39,948 nucleotides of DNA, from contig NZ_JAUNTO010000023.1 in NCBI RefSeq assembly GCF_030538655.1, forward strand, positions 1-39,948. Direction: 5' to 3'. The position numbers were made by a program, and so were the translations under genes. Numbering within the stretch: position 1 is the stretch's first letter; the number at the start of each line of letters is the position of its first letter. A model generated the notes under the pieces. It ran no database searches, was not told where the DNA came from, and was given only the letters and a program-made list of their open reading frames with translations. Shown here one piece after another: positions 1 to 7,495 of the stretch. The stretch is from Paracoccus sp. (in: a-proteobacteria) (GTDB lineage: Bacteria > Pseudomonadota > Alphaproteobacteria > Rhodobacterales > Rhodobacteraceae).

Positions 1-225
1 CGCAAAATCATCAGCCCGAGATGATCCCCGACCCCTGCGCCGCAAGACAGGGGGAGCAGGTTCAGCCAGTCTCGAAAAAGGCGGGCTTTCTCATGAAACC
101 GCCGCACGAGCGGCACGCACCATGCCTCCGGCGGGGATATTTGCAGGACAGAAGATGGCTTTTTCTGTGTATAAATACTCAAGGAAGGGCACAGGAGGGT
201 ATGTGTCGGTAGGCGGCACTCCCTA
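1..225. other. Intergenic left edge with hairpins; no gene supported
   Basis: No convincing gene is visible in the first 316 bases. The stretch holds a short inverted repeat with arms CCCCTG (32-37) and CAGGGG (48-53), a small hairpin GCCGC/GCGGC (101-105, 110-114) and a strong Shine-Dalgarno AGGAGG (193-198). That site is followed only by micro-ORFs: ATG at 201 with three codons, or GTG at 203 with seven. A TATAAA box at 170-175 could be a -10 element, but no good -35 lies at the right distance. Frames open to the left edge do not look like protein. The region may be the 3' flank of an unseen neighbour plus a leader for the gene at 320. Confidence 0.35.
124..155 (+). repeat. Possible Rhodobacterales intergenic motif
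   Basis: A tiny stem GCC/GGC is followed by GGGGATATTT and then by a purine-rich CAGGACAGAAGA. From memory, closely similar strings (a GCCTCCGGCGGGGATATTT-like core followed by CAGAAGA or CAGATGA) recur between genes in many Rhodobacterales genomes. This is recall, not a search. Only one copy is seen in this window, so repetition is not shown by the sequence itself. Its function is unknown; the stem suggests a transcript-end or processing signal. Confidence 0.3.
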
Positions 226-249
226 AAATAACTTGCAATACAGTTATTT
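226..249. promoter_or_regulatory. AT-rich inverted repeat upstream of exported deiminase
   Basis: Perfect 8-bp arms AAATAACT (226-233) and AGTTATTT (242-249) flank an 8-base spacer. The element is strikingly AT-rich for this GC-rich sequence and lies 70 bp upstream of the deiminase start. Two readings fit: an operator for a dimeric repressor, or an RNA hairpin in a leader that begins near the TATAAA box at 170. No regulator gene is adjacent, so the partner is unknown. Confidence 0.4.
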
Positions 250-319
250 ATAGGTAGGTTGACCATGTTTCCGACTTGCGAGGCAGTGGTCCGGGCCTGA
301 CGATGGAGCTTTTCTCGTG

Positions 320-1417
320 ATGACGCGCCGCAATGTCGTACAACTTATGGCCGCAGCGGGTTTGCTTCCTGCGGTGGCGTCCCCGGCGCTGGCGCAGGAC
401 AGCGCGCGGGCGGCAGGCTTTCGCTATCCAGAGGAAACCGAGCCGCATGAACGCACCTTCATGCAATGGCCGGTTAACCGCAAAGTCTATGACGACCCGG
501 ATTTCCTTTACGACTTGCAAGACGCCATCGCCGAAATCGCCAGCACCATCGCCGCGTTCGAGCCGGTGGTGCTGTTGGCCGCAGCGGAACAACATCGCGG
601 GATTAGAAAACGCATCTCCGGCAAGGTCGAGCTGTGGGACATCCCGACAGATGACCTGTGGTGCCGCGATTCGGGACCGTCCTTTGTCGTTGATGACAAA
701 GGCGGGCTGGCTGTCACGCAGTTCAACTTCAACGGCTGGGGCAACAAGCAGGCCCATGAAAACGACGGCCAGATCGCCGCGCGGGTGGCCGAACGACTGG
801 GCCTGCGGGTTTTCAACACCAGCTTGGTGGGCGAGGCGGGTGGCGTCGAAACCGACGGCCACGGCACGCTGATCGCCCATGAAAGCAGCTTCATCAACCC
901 GAACCGCAATCTTGGGTCGAAGGCCGAGATCGAGCGCATGTTGCTGGACACGATGGGCGCTGAAAAGGTGATCTGGGCGCCGGGTATCGTCGGCGCGGAC
1001 ATCACCGATTATCATATCGACGCGCTGGCGCGTTTCGTGAAGCCCGGTCAGATCGTGATCCAGATGGGCGCGGACATCGACCCAGGCGACCCATGGTCTG
1101 CCGCAGCGTTTGAAACCCGTGATATTCTTGCGGCTGCGACCGATGCCAAAGGTCACAAGCTGGAACTGGTTGTGCTGCCCGAACCCTATGACATCCGGGC
1201 CGAGGCCGATGATTTCGTGTCGTCCTATGTGAATTATTATGTCTGCAACAGCGCCGTCATCGCGGCCCAGTTCGGCGACGTCGAGGCGGACGAAAAGGCC
1301 GGTGCCATTCTGGCGGATCTGTATCCAGACCGGGAAATCATCATGCTGGATGTGGATCCGGTGGGCGAGGTCGGCGGCGGCATCCATTGCGCCACCCATG
1401 AACAGCCCAAGGTCTGA
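320..1417 (+). CDS. Tat-exported agmatine deiminase / peptidyl-arginine deiminase family protein
   Basis: This is a guanidine-hydrolysing enzyme of the agmatine deiminase/PAD superfamily, which hydrolyses agmatine (or a related arginine compound) to a carbamoyl or citrulline-type product plus ammonia. The family catalytic Cys is in GGGIHCATHEQ near the C-terminus (about residue 357), and the His/Asp region is DYHIDALARF (about 230-238). CRDSGP at about 115 fits the substrate-binding loop. The N-terminus MTRRNVVQLM followed by a hydrophobic stretch and ASPALAQ is a twin-arginine type signal peptide, so the enzyme should act in the periplasm; most agmatine deiminases are cytoplasmic. The ATG at 320 follows GGAG at 305-308; an in-frame GTG at 317 is an alternative start. 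At about 365 residues the length is normal for the family. The exact substrate cannot be read from sequence. Confidence 0.85.
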   Translation: MTRRNVVQLMAAAGLLPAVASPALAQDSARAAGFRYPEETEPHERTFMQWPVNRKVYDDPDFLYDLQDAIAEIASTIAAFEPVVLLAAAEQHRGIRKRISGKVELWDIPTDDLWCRDSGPSFVVDDKGGLAVTQFNFNGWGNKQAHENDGQIAARVAERLGLRVFNTSLVGEAGGVETDGHGTLIAHESSFINPNRNLGSKAEIERMLLDTMGAEKVIWAPGIVGADITDYHIDALARFVKPGQIVIQMGADIDPGDPWSAAAFETRDILAAATDAKGHKLELVVLPEPYDIRAEADDFVSSYVNYYVCNSAVIAAQFGDVEADEKAGAILADLYPDREIIMLDVDPVGEVGGGIHCATHEQPKV

Positions 1418-1546
1418 CCGATGCCATCGCACCAGTTTGACCTGCGGTTCCATGTGGCTCATACCTGCGTGCCGTGATCGGATGCGGAGCCCGGATCGGC
1501 AAGGTCGCGTTGGAAAGCATCTCGCAAAAACGCAAGGAGATGCGCC

Positions 1547-2776
1547 TTGATCCGCTATTCGATAACCACGCTTACCGTGGCGCTGCTGGCCTCAACCGCG
1601 ACCGCTCAGGACACCGCTTTTGTGGATGTGACCGAGACCCATGTGCCGGCAGCCCCCCGGCTTCACGCACTTGATGCCGTTTTCGGCGATTTCGACGGCG
1701 ATGGCGATCTCGATGTGGCGGTTGCCGTCGAATATGGCGTCAACCGGCTGTATCTGAACGATGGCGGGGGGCGGCTGCGTTGGGTCGAAGGCGCATTCGG
1801 CAATGTCGCGCATGACAACGAGCATGTTCGCGCAGCCGATTTCGATGGTGACGGGCTGCTTGATCTTGTCTTTGTCGTCGAGGACGGCGCACATCATCAG
1901 CTTTACCTTGGCCGTCCGGACGGGCAGTTCGAGGACGCAAGCGACCGGCTGCCCGCCACGAGCGAGGGCAATGCGCTGGCCATCGGGGACGTGAACGGCG
2001 ACGGCTGGCCTGACATCGTGATCGGAAATTCCGCCGAAGGGGGCGGAACGGCGCGCAATTTTCTGTGGATCAACAATCCTGCCCGGCCCGGCCATTTCAT
2101 TGATGCCAGCGACGACCTGCCGACCCCTGTGGATGACGAGGCGCAGGGGATCGCGCTTGCCGATCTTGATGGCGACGGCGATCTGGACATGGTGATCGCC
2201 AATCAAACGCCAGCCAACCGGCTTTTGCTGAACGATAGTCATGGCCGTTTCACCGATGCCTCGGACCGGCTGAACCTGTCCGTTCCCACCGAAACCCGTG
2301 AAGTCCATGTGTTCGACGCGAATGGCGACGATCTGCCCGATATTGTGTTTTTCAATATCACCAGCAACAACCGAGGCTGGGACAAAGACCCGCAAACGCG
2401 GCTGCTGATCCAGCTGCCGAATGGACGCTTTCAGGACGAAACCTCCGAACGCCCGCCCCAGCATCGCTTTTCAAGCTGGGGCGGGCAGGTGATCGACTTT
2501 GACGGTGACGGGGCGCTTGACCTTGTGGTGGGCGCGATCGAGGTGCCCGGTTTCGTGCCGATGCAGTTGCGCGCCTGGCGCAACGACGGTGAGGGACGGT
2601 TCACCGACGTCACTTCGACCGCGATGCCCGCCACGGTGGTGGGCCGCAGTTGGAGCATGGCCACAGGCGATCTTGACAAAGATGGCCACGACGATCTTTT
2701 CGTCGGACAATGGGGGACGCAGGCGCGTTTGCTGCTGACCGACAAGGCGGCGGAGGAGGTCACGCAAGGCCGGTAA
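1547..2776 (+). CDS. Exported VCBS/FG-GAP repeat protein
   Basis: The protein has 409 residues with a Sec signal peptide (hydrophobic run ending in ASTATAQ) followed by about seven calcium-loop repeats of the DxDGDGxxD type, including DFDGDGDLDV, DFDGDGLLDL, DVNGDGWPDI, DLDGDGDLDM, DFDGDGALDL and DLDKDGHDDL. These repeats build a beta-propeller of the integrin-alpha/VCBS type that binds calcium in each blade. Such proteins are secreted and usually act in adhesion or as accessory domains of hydrolases, but no catalytic domain is visible here. The start is a TTG chosen because AAGGAGA (1534-1540) lies 6-7 bases upstream. It is 129 bp downstream of the deiminase gene in the same direction, so co-transcription is possible. 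The specific role is unknown. Confidence 0.8.
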   Translation: MIRYSITTLTVALLASTATAQDTAFVDVTETHVPAAPRLHALDAVFGDFDGDGDLDVAVAVEYGVNRLYLNDGGGRLRWVEGAFGNVAHDNEHVRAADFDGDGLLDLVFVVEDGAHHQLYLGRPDGQFEDASDRLPATSEGNALAIGDVNGDGWPDIVIGNSAEGGGTARNFLWINNPARPGHFIDASDDLPTPVDDEAQGIALADLDGDGDLDMVIANQTPANRLLLNDSHGRFTDASDRLNLSVPTETREVHVFDANGDDLPDIVFFNITSNNRGWDKDPQTRLLIQLPNGRFQDETSERPPQHRFSSWGGQVIDFDGDGALDLVVGAIEVPGFVPMQLRAWRNDGEGRFTDVTSTAMPATVVGRSWSMATGDLDKDGHDDLFVGQWGTQARLLLTDKAAEEVTQGR

Positions 2777-2815
2777 CGGCGCGCTGCCGCAGCGATAACC
2801 GCAGCCAGCACGACA

Positions 2816-2844
2816 AAGGCCCGGCTTGTCACATGCCGGGCCTT
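2816..2844. terminator. Hairpin between convergent VCBS and pyrophosphatase genes
   Basis: Perfect 10-bp arms AAGGCCCGGC (2816-2825) and GCCGGGCCTT (2835-2844) enclose a 9-base loop. The hairpin sits between the stop codons of two convergent genes, so it can serve both. There is no long T-tract on either side (only TTTG on the minus strand), so it is a weak intrinsic terminator or an mRNA 3'-end stabiliser. Confidence 0.55.
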
Positions 2845-2874
2845 GCCATGCTGATCGGGCAGCGTCCGTCAAGA

Positions 2875-3576
2875 TCAGTGCGATGCCTGATACTGCGCCA
2901 CGGCCTGTTCCAGCACCTTGCGCGCCTCGTCCGCCTCGGCAAAGCCCTGGCTTTCCATGCCGCCATTCGGGCCTTTGTAATTGCTCAGCCACAGTTCGAC
3001 GATCTGGGTCACGCCGGGGAATTCGGCATCCATCTGCGCCAGGCTTTCGATCCCGGCAAAGGGCGAATTTTCCGTCAGCACCGCGATCAGCTTGTCATCC
3101 TGTTCGCCATCGTCCAGCATCTTCATCACGCCGATCAGACGCACGTTCACCACCTCGCCGCGCGGCACGGCCTGACCCAGCACCAGCACGTCCAGCGGGT
3201 CGCCGTCGCCGCCCAGTTCCTGCGGCAGATCGGTGCCGGGAATGGCGCCGTAATTGCCCGGATAACCCAGATAATTTACGATCCGCGGCGCGTCATTGCG
3301 CAGTTCCCAATAGATCGCTTTGGGGTCGTCCTTGCTCATTTCCCATTTGGCCGAAGTGCCGGTCGGGATCTCGATCACCGCCTTGATGGTGCCGTCGTCA
3401 TTCAGCGGCGACATGGCCATCAGATCCTCGGTGCCGACGATGGTCATCTTGTCCTTGACCAGCATGGCGTCGGCGATGCGCGTGGTATCGGCATAGGCCA
3501 GCCCGCCAATGGTTTCTGCGGCGGCGGGCGTGGCAAAGGCGGCCAGCGTCAGGGCGGCGGCGGTCAGTTTCAACAT
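2875..3576 (-). CDS. ppa: Exported family I inorganic pyrophosphatase
   Basis: The enzyme hydrolyses pyrophosphate to two phosphates with Mg2+. The family I signature DGDPLD lies at residues 124-129, with EIPTGTSAKWE (69-79) and YPGNYG (105-110) forming the rest of the active site. Unusually for a housekeeping Ppa, residues 1-20 (MLKLTAAALT followed by LAAFATPAAA) form a clear Sec signal peptide with an AAA cleavage site, and there is an additional segment before the catalytic core. The protein should therefore be periplasmic and cannot replace the cytoplasmic enzyme needed in biosynthesis; a cytoplasmic copy is expected elsewhere. AGGAG precedes the ATG. The gene is convergent with the VCBS gene and divergent from gloA. 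Confidence 0.9.
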   Translation of the reverse strand: MLKLTAAALTLAAFATPAAAETIGGLAYADTTRIADAMLVKDKMTIVGTEDLMAMSPLNDDGTIKAVIEIPTGTSAKWEMSKDDPKAIYWELRNDAPRIVNYLGYPGNYGAIPGTDLPQELGGDGDPLDVLVLGQAVPRGEVVNVRLIGVMKMLDDGEQDDKLIAVLTENSPFAGIESLAQMDAEFPGVTQIVELWLSNYKGPNGGMESQGFAEADEARKVLEQAVAQYQASH

Positions 3577-3695
3577 CGGTTTTCTCTCCTGTCAGTGCAA
3601 CGCGCCATGGTTAGCGACACAGTTTGACAACCGTGTGAAGGCTGGCCCGCCGCCCCTCGCCGCGTTAAGCTGCGCCACGACCACAGGGAAATGAT

Positions 3696-4091
3696 ATGGC
3701 GAAATATATCCATTCGATGATCCGCGTTCTGGACGAGGCACGCTCGGTTGCCTTTTACGAGACCGCCTTTGGCCTGCGCGTGGCCGAGCGGCTGGATTTC
3801 CCCGATTTTACGCTGATCTATCTGTCGAATGATGAAGCGGCCACGGAGCTGGAACTGACCGTCAACAAGGGCCGGACCGAACCCTATGATCTGGGCGACG
3901 GCTATGGCCATGTGGCGTTTTCAGTCGATGACGTGGATGCCGAGCACGCGCGGCTGACCGCCGCCGGTCTGTCCCCGCGCAAGCTGGTCGATTTCGCGCC
4001 CGGCGGTCAGGTGATCGCCCGGTTCTTTTTTGTTACCGATCCTGACGGCTATCAGATCGAGGTCTTGCAGCGCGGCGGGCGTTACGCCTGA
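3696..4091 (+). CDS. gloA: Lactoylglutathione lyase (glyoxalase I)
   Basis: A 131-residue VOC-fold enzyme that isomerises the methylglyoxal-glutathione hemithioacetal to S-lactoylglutathione in the cytoplasm. All four metal ligands expected from the E. coli enzyme are in place: His6, Glu53, His72 (in YGHVAFSVDD) and Glu122 (in DPDGYQIEVL). Length and motif spacing match bacterial GloA closely, which separates it from other VOC proteins. A weak AGGGA lies upstream of the ATG. The gene stands alone between the divergent pyrophosphatase gene and an ABC exporter 123 bp downstream. A small inverted repeat CAACCC/GGGTTG (4143-4160) lies in that gap. Confidence 0.88.
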   Translation: MAKYIHSMIRVLDEARSVAFYETAFGLRVAERLDFPDFTLIYLSNDEAATELELTVNKGRTEPYDLGDGYGHVAFSVDDVDAEHARLTAAGLSPRKLVDFAPGGQVIARFFFVTDPDGYQIEVLQRGGRYA

Positions 4092-4214
4092 CCCATAAGG
4101 CCCGACCGGCTGCTGGCGCCACAATCCGCCGACTGAACCGCTCAACCCTTGCGCGGGTTGACTCTGCCCGTTTTCGCGGCAACGAAAGGGTGAATACCCA
4201 CAAAGGACACCCCA

Positions 4215-6080
4215 ATGTTCCGCTGGTTCGAGCGACGGCTCCCCCCCTATCCGATGGACGCGCCAACACTGCCGCCGCAGTCGCTGCTGGGGTTTTGCCT
4301 GTATTATTCGCGTGGGGCCTGGCCCTGGCTGCTGCTGATGGCGCTTGGCTCGGTCATCTTTGCGGTGATCGAAATCTGGCTGTTCGGCGAGGCGGGCAAG
4401 CTGGTGGACAAGATGGCCACCCACGGCCCCACCGCCTTTTGGCAGGCCGAAGGCAGTTGGCTGATCCTTGTCGCGGTGGTGGTGCTGTTCGTGCTGCCGG
4501 CCATCGACCTGGTTTCGGAAATGGTGATGCATCAGACGCTGATCGGGAATTTCCCGCAGCGTATCCGCTGGCAGGCGCATCGTTATCTGCTGCGCCAGTC
4601 GATGAGCTATTTTCAGGACGAATTTTCCGGTCGCATCGCCACCAAGCTGATGCAGACCTCGCTGGCCGTGCGCGAGGTGGTGATGAAGATCCTCGACGTG
4701 CTGGTCTATGTGCTGGCCTATTTCATCGGCGCGATTGTGCTGGCCATGTCGAACGACTGGCGGCTGGCACTGCCCTTTGTGCTGTTCGGGCTGTTGTATG
4801 GCGCGCTGCTGTGGCGGCTGATCCCGGTGCTGGGGCACATTTCACAGGAACAGGCCGATGCACGGTCGGTGATGACTGGACGGATCGTGGACAGCTATAC
4901 CAACATCGCCACGGTCAAGCTGTTCAGCCACGCCCGCCGCGAGGAAACCTATGTGCAGGAAGGCATGCATGGCTTTCTGACCACGGTTTACCGGCAGATG
5001 CGGCTGGTGACGGTGCTGAACGTCTGCCTGCGGCTGCTGAACTCGGCGCTGCTGGCAGGGGTGGCCGGGGTCGGCGTCTGGCTGTGGGTAAACGGCCATG
5101 TGGACATCGGCGCGGTCGCCGCCGCCGTGCCGCTGGCCATGCGGTTCAACGGCATGGCACATTGGATTATGTGGGAAATGTCGTCGCTGTTCGAAAACAT
5201 CGGCACAGTGCGCGACGGCATCGGCAGCCTTGCCCTGCCCCGCACCGTCGATGATGCGCCGAATGCCACCGTGCTGCACCCCGGCCCCGGCGAGGTGCGG
5301 TTTCAGGACGTGACCTTCCGCTATGGCGCCGATGCCGGGTCGCGCGGCGCGGTGCTGGACAATCTGAACCTGACCATCGCGCCGGGCGAACGGGTCGGGC
5401 TGGTGGGCCGGTCGGGCGCGGGGAAATCGACACTGGTCAACCTGCTGCTGCGGTTCCACGATCTGGAATCGGGGCGCATTACCATCGACGGGCAGGACGT
5501 GTCGCAGGTCACGCAGGAATCGCTGCGCGCCGCAATCGGTATGGTGACACAAGACAGCGCACTGCTGCACCGCTCGGTCCGCGATAACATCGCCTATGGC
5601 AAACCCGATGCGGATGAAGCGCAGATCATGGACGCCGCCCGCATGGCCGAAGCGCATGAGTTCATCCCTACCCTGTCCGACAGCCGCAGTCGGCGCGGGC
5701 TGGATGCGCATGTGGGCGAACGCGGGGTCAAGCTGTCGGGCGGGCAGCGCCAGCGGATCGCCATTGCCCGCGTGGCGCTGAAAGATGCGCCGATCCTGAT
5801 TCTGGACGAGGCGACATCGGCGTTGGATTCCGAAGTCGAGGCCGCGATTCAGTCGCGCCTTGATGCGCTGATGGAGGGCAAGACCGTCATCGCCATCGCG
5901 CACCGCCTGTCCACCATCGCGGCGATGGATCGCCTGATCGTCATGGATGGCGGGCAGATCGTGGAACAGGGCACCCATGACGAGTTATTGCAACAGGGCG
6001 GACTGTATGCCCGGCTGTGGTCGCGGCAATCAGGCGGCTTTCTGGCCCCCGATACAAACGACCCGGACGTGGCAGAATAA
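4215..6080 (+). CDS. ABC exporter, fused transmembrane and ATPase domains
   Basis: A half-size ABC exporter of 621 residues that would work as a homodimer. The N-terminal half (about residues 30-320) has six hydrophobic segments of the type I exporter fold. The C-terminal half is the ATPase, with Walker A GRSGAGKST (about 398-406), signature LSGGQRQR, Walker B LILDEATSALD and the switch His in IAIAHRLST. It belongs to the MsbA/lipid and multidrug exporter group, but the substrate cannot be told from sequence. AAGGAC precedes the ATG. It forms a convergent pair with the DUF2852 gene, and its stop codon lies in the loop of a strong hairpin. Confidence 0.88.
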   Translation: MFRWFERRLPPYPMDAPTLPPQSLLGFCLYYSRGAWPWLLLMALGSVIFAVIEIWLFGEAGKLVDKMATHGPTAFWQAEGSWLILVAVVVLFVLPAIDLVSEMVMHQTLIGNFPQRIRWQAHRYLLRQSMSYFQDEFSGRIATKLMQTSLAVREVVMKILDVLVYVLAYFIGAIVLAMSNDWRLALPFVLFGLLYGALLWRLIPVLGHISQEQADARSVMTGRIVDSYTNIATVKLFSHARREETYVQEGMHGFLTTVYRQMRLVTVLNVCLRLLNSALLAGVAGVGVWLWVNGHVDIGAVAAAVPLAMRFNGMAHWIMWEMSSLFENIGTVRDGIGSLALPRTVDDAPNATVLHPGPGEVRFQDVTFRYGADAGSRGAVLDNLNLTIAPGERVGLVGRSGAGKSTLVNLLLRFHDLESGRITIDGQDVSQVTQESLRAAIGMVTQDSALLHRSVRDNIAYGKPDADEAQIMDAARMAEAHEFIPTLSDSRSRRGLDAHVGERGVKLSGGQRQRIAIARVALKDAPILILDEATSALDSEVEAAIQSRLDALMEGKTVIAIAHRLSTIAAMDRLIVMDGGQIVEQGTHDELLQQGGLYARLWSRQSGGFLAPDTNDPDVAE

Positions 6081-6092
6081 TCCGCCACGTCC
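6065..6092. terminator. Bidirectional hairpin with stop codon in the loop
   Basis: Arms GGACGTGGC (6065-6073) and GCCACGTCC (6084-6092) pair perfectly over 9 bp. The TAA stop of the ABC exporter (6078-6080) lies in the 10-base loop. The convergent DUF2852 gene ends at 6105, so the structure can end transcription from both sides. There is no T-tract. Confidence 0.5.
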
Positions 6093-6104
6093 CGTTCTGG
6101 CAGC

Positions 6105-6485
6105 TTAGCCTTCGTTGCGACGGGTTTCCATGAACTGATCGAACTCGGCCTTATCCTTGGCATCGCGCAGCTTTTGCAGGAAGTCGAGAAATTCGCGGTG
6201 CTCATCCTCCAGCCGTTTCAGTGTTTCGCTGCGATAGGCGTCAAAGGCGCTGTTGCCGGTGGGCGTAAAGGCGCGGCGGGCGGTGTGGTTTCGGCATCCG
6301 AACATGCGTTTGCTCCAGATCATATAGGCAAGAATGGCAAGGCCGACAGGCCAGACAAAGACAAAGCCAAGGATCATCGCGATCAGCCATGCGCCCTTGC
6401 CACGCTGGTCCAGCCAGTCACGGATCGCGCGCAGGGTGCCGATGATGCGGTCCCCGACCGTTGGTTGCATCAGATGCGTGCTCAT
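6105..6485 (-). CDS. DUF2852 family membrane protein
   Basis: A 126-residue protein with one clear membrane region (about residues 31-58, GAWLIAMILG continuing through FVWPVGLAIL) and a charged C-terminal half predicted to be helical, with SETLKRLEDEHREFLDFLQ and AEFDQFMETRR. This layout, with the conserved LxRLxxExxxFxxFLxxLRxAKDKxEFDxFM pattern, matches the DUF2852 family found in alphaproteobacteria; no function is established. AAGGGGA lies just upstream of the ATG. A perfect palindrome 15 bases upstream suggests control by the TetR-family protein encoded next to it. It is the last gene of the minus-strand PTS run. Confidence 0.8.
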   Translation of the reverse strand: MSTHLMQPTVGDRIIGTLRAIRDWLDQRGKGAWLIAMILGFVFVWPVGLAILAYMIWSKRMFGCRNHTARRAFTPTGNSAFDAYRSETLKRLEDEHREFLDFLQKLRDAKDKAEFDQFMETRRNEG

Positions 6486-6499
6486 GTATTTCCCCTTCG

Positions 6500-6520
6500 A
6501 ATGTAAATGTTATTTACATT
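6500..6520. promoter_or_regulatory. Perfect palindromic operator, probably TetR-type
   Basis: Nine-base arms AATGTAAAT and ATTTACATT are separated by GTT. The site lies in the 83-bp gap between tetR (ends at 6569) and the DUF2852 start (6485), 15 bases from the ATG. It would cover the region where RNA polymerase starts or leaves the promoter. TGTAAA/TTTACA half-sites are common for TetR-family dimers. A TTGACG box on the minus strand (6547-6552) may be the -35, but no good -10 is visible at the right spacing. Confidence 0.65.
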
Positions 6521-6568
6521 AACATAGATGGAGCGCACGGGCCCATCGTCAAGGACCGTGACTAAAAA

Positions 6569-7183
6569 TTATTGCGGCAACAGGCCCAACCCGCGCAAAT
6601 AGATCAGCACACCGCTTTCCAGCATTTCGGCGGGGGAATAGGGTGCACGGGCACCGGGTTTGCCGCGCCCGAACAGCTCGACGACACCATGGCTTAACGC
6701 CCAGACATGATTTGCCACCATCGTCGCGGGGGGGCGCTGATCTGCGGGCAGATGGGCGAACAACGCGCTTGCAGCGGCCATGATGACGCCGCGCGCCTGA
6801 TCCGACGCACGGGACAGTGCTGCATTCCCCGTGATCGAGATGCCCGATTCGAACATCGCGATATAGTGGCCGGGACTTTCACGGGCGAAATCCAGATAAG
6901 CCTGCCCCGTCCGCAGAAACGCCGCCAGCGGATTGGGCTTGCCATCGTCAAAGGCCGTGTGCAGCCGGTCGGCAAAGGCTTCGAACCCCTGCCGCGCCAC
7001 TTCTTCCAGCAGATCGTCGCGGCCGGTGAAATGGCGATAGGGGGCGGCGGCAGACACACCGGCCCGACGCGCGGCCTCGGCCAAGGTAAAGGACTGCGGG
7101 CCGACCTCGGCGATCAGAATGGCGGTTGCCTGAACCAGCGCCTCGCGCAGATTGCCATGGTGATAGCTGTCGCGCCCGGCCAC
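6569..7183 (-). CDS. TetR/AcrR-family repressor with WHG domain
   Basis: A dimeric one-component regulator. The N-terminal helix-turn-helix domain (about residues 8-55) carries YHHGNLREAL and FTLAEAARRAGVS followed by AAPYRHFTGRDDLL, the usual TetR recognition-helix region. The C-terminal ligand domain contains WALSHGVVELF, the W-HG pattern that names the WHG subgroup. The GTG at 7183 is preferred because AAAGGGG lies 5 bases upstream; a GTG at 7198 would add five residues with a poorer ribosome site. It follows ptsH closely in the same direction, so it may be co-transcribed with the PTS genes. Its likely target is the palindrome at 6500-6520 just downstream. The ligand is unknown. Confidence 0.82.
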   Translation of the reverse strand: MAGRDSYHHGNLREALVQATAILIAEVGPQSFTLAEAARRAGVSAAAPYRHFTGRDDLLEEVARQGFEAFADRLHTAFDDGKPNPLAAFLRTGQAYLDFARESPGHYIAMFESGISITGNAALSRASDQARGVIMAAASALFAHLPADQRPPATMVANHVWALSHGVVELFGRGKPGARAPYSPAEMLESGVLIYLRGLGLLPQ

Positions 7184-7216
7184 ATCCGCCCCTTTCACCC
7201 CGCCGCATGGGCGCGG

Positions 7217-7495
7217 TTACATGCCTTCGCCGAAATAATCCCCGACCAGATCGGCCAAGGCCCGCAACAGTGCAGCGGCATCCGGGCCACTGGTGGATAC
7301 GGTGATTTCACTGCCGCGCGGCGCGGCCAGCATTAACAGCCCCATGATCGAATCGCCCGACACCGACATGCCGTCCTTTTCCACCGTGGCGGTGGCGTCA
7401 AAGCGTTCCACGGTTTCGACGAATTTCGCACTGGCGCGCGCGTGCAGCCCCTTCTCGTTGATGATGGGCAGAACGCGGGTATGTCCCTGGGTCAT
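7217..7495 (-). CDS. ptsH: HPr phosphocarrier protein
   Basis: A 92-residue phosphocarrier of the phosphotransferase system. His18 in GLHARAS is the site phosphorylated by an EI-type protein, and Ser49 in SGDSIMGLLML corresponds to the regulatory Ser46 that HprK phosphorylates. The presence of hprK three genes upstream fits this. The start codon overlaps the stop of the EIIA gene by one base (TGATG), so translation is coupled. No EI gene or sugar permease is nearby, which suggests a regulatory relay rather than sugar uptake. Confidence 0.93.
   Translation of the reverse strand: MTQGHTRVLPIINEKGLHARASAKFVETVERFDATATVEKDGMSVSGDSIMGLLMLAAPRGSEITVSTSGPDAAALLRALADLVGDYFGEGM

Noticed and set aside
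21-226. Open frames at the left edge, including one from the edge to 226
   Set aside because: The translations are low-complexity and have no recognisable domain; the region fits intergenic DNA with a leader.
248-1462. A 404-codon frame antisense to the exported deiminase
   Set aside because: The plus-strand protein has a signal peptide, catalytic motifs and a ribosome site; the antisense product is rich in His, Gln and Arg and matches nothing known.
4143-4160. Inverted repeat CAACCC/GGGTTG before the ABC exporter
   Set aside because: The arms are only 6 bp and GC-rich, with a weak position relative to the start; chance occurrence is likely.
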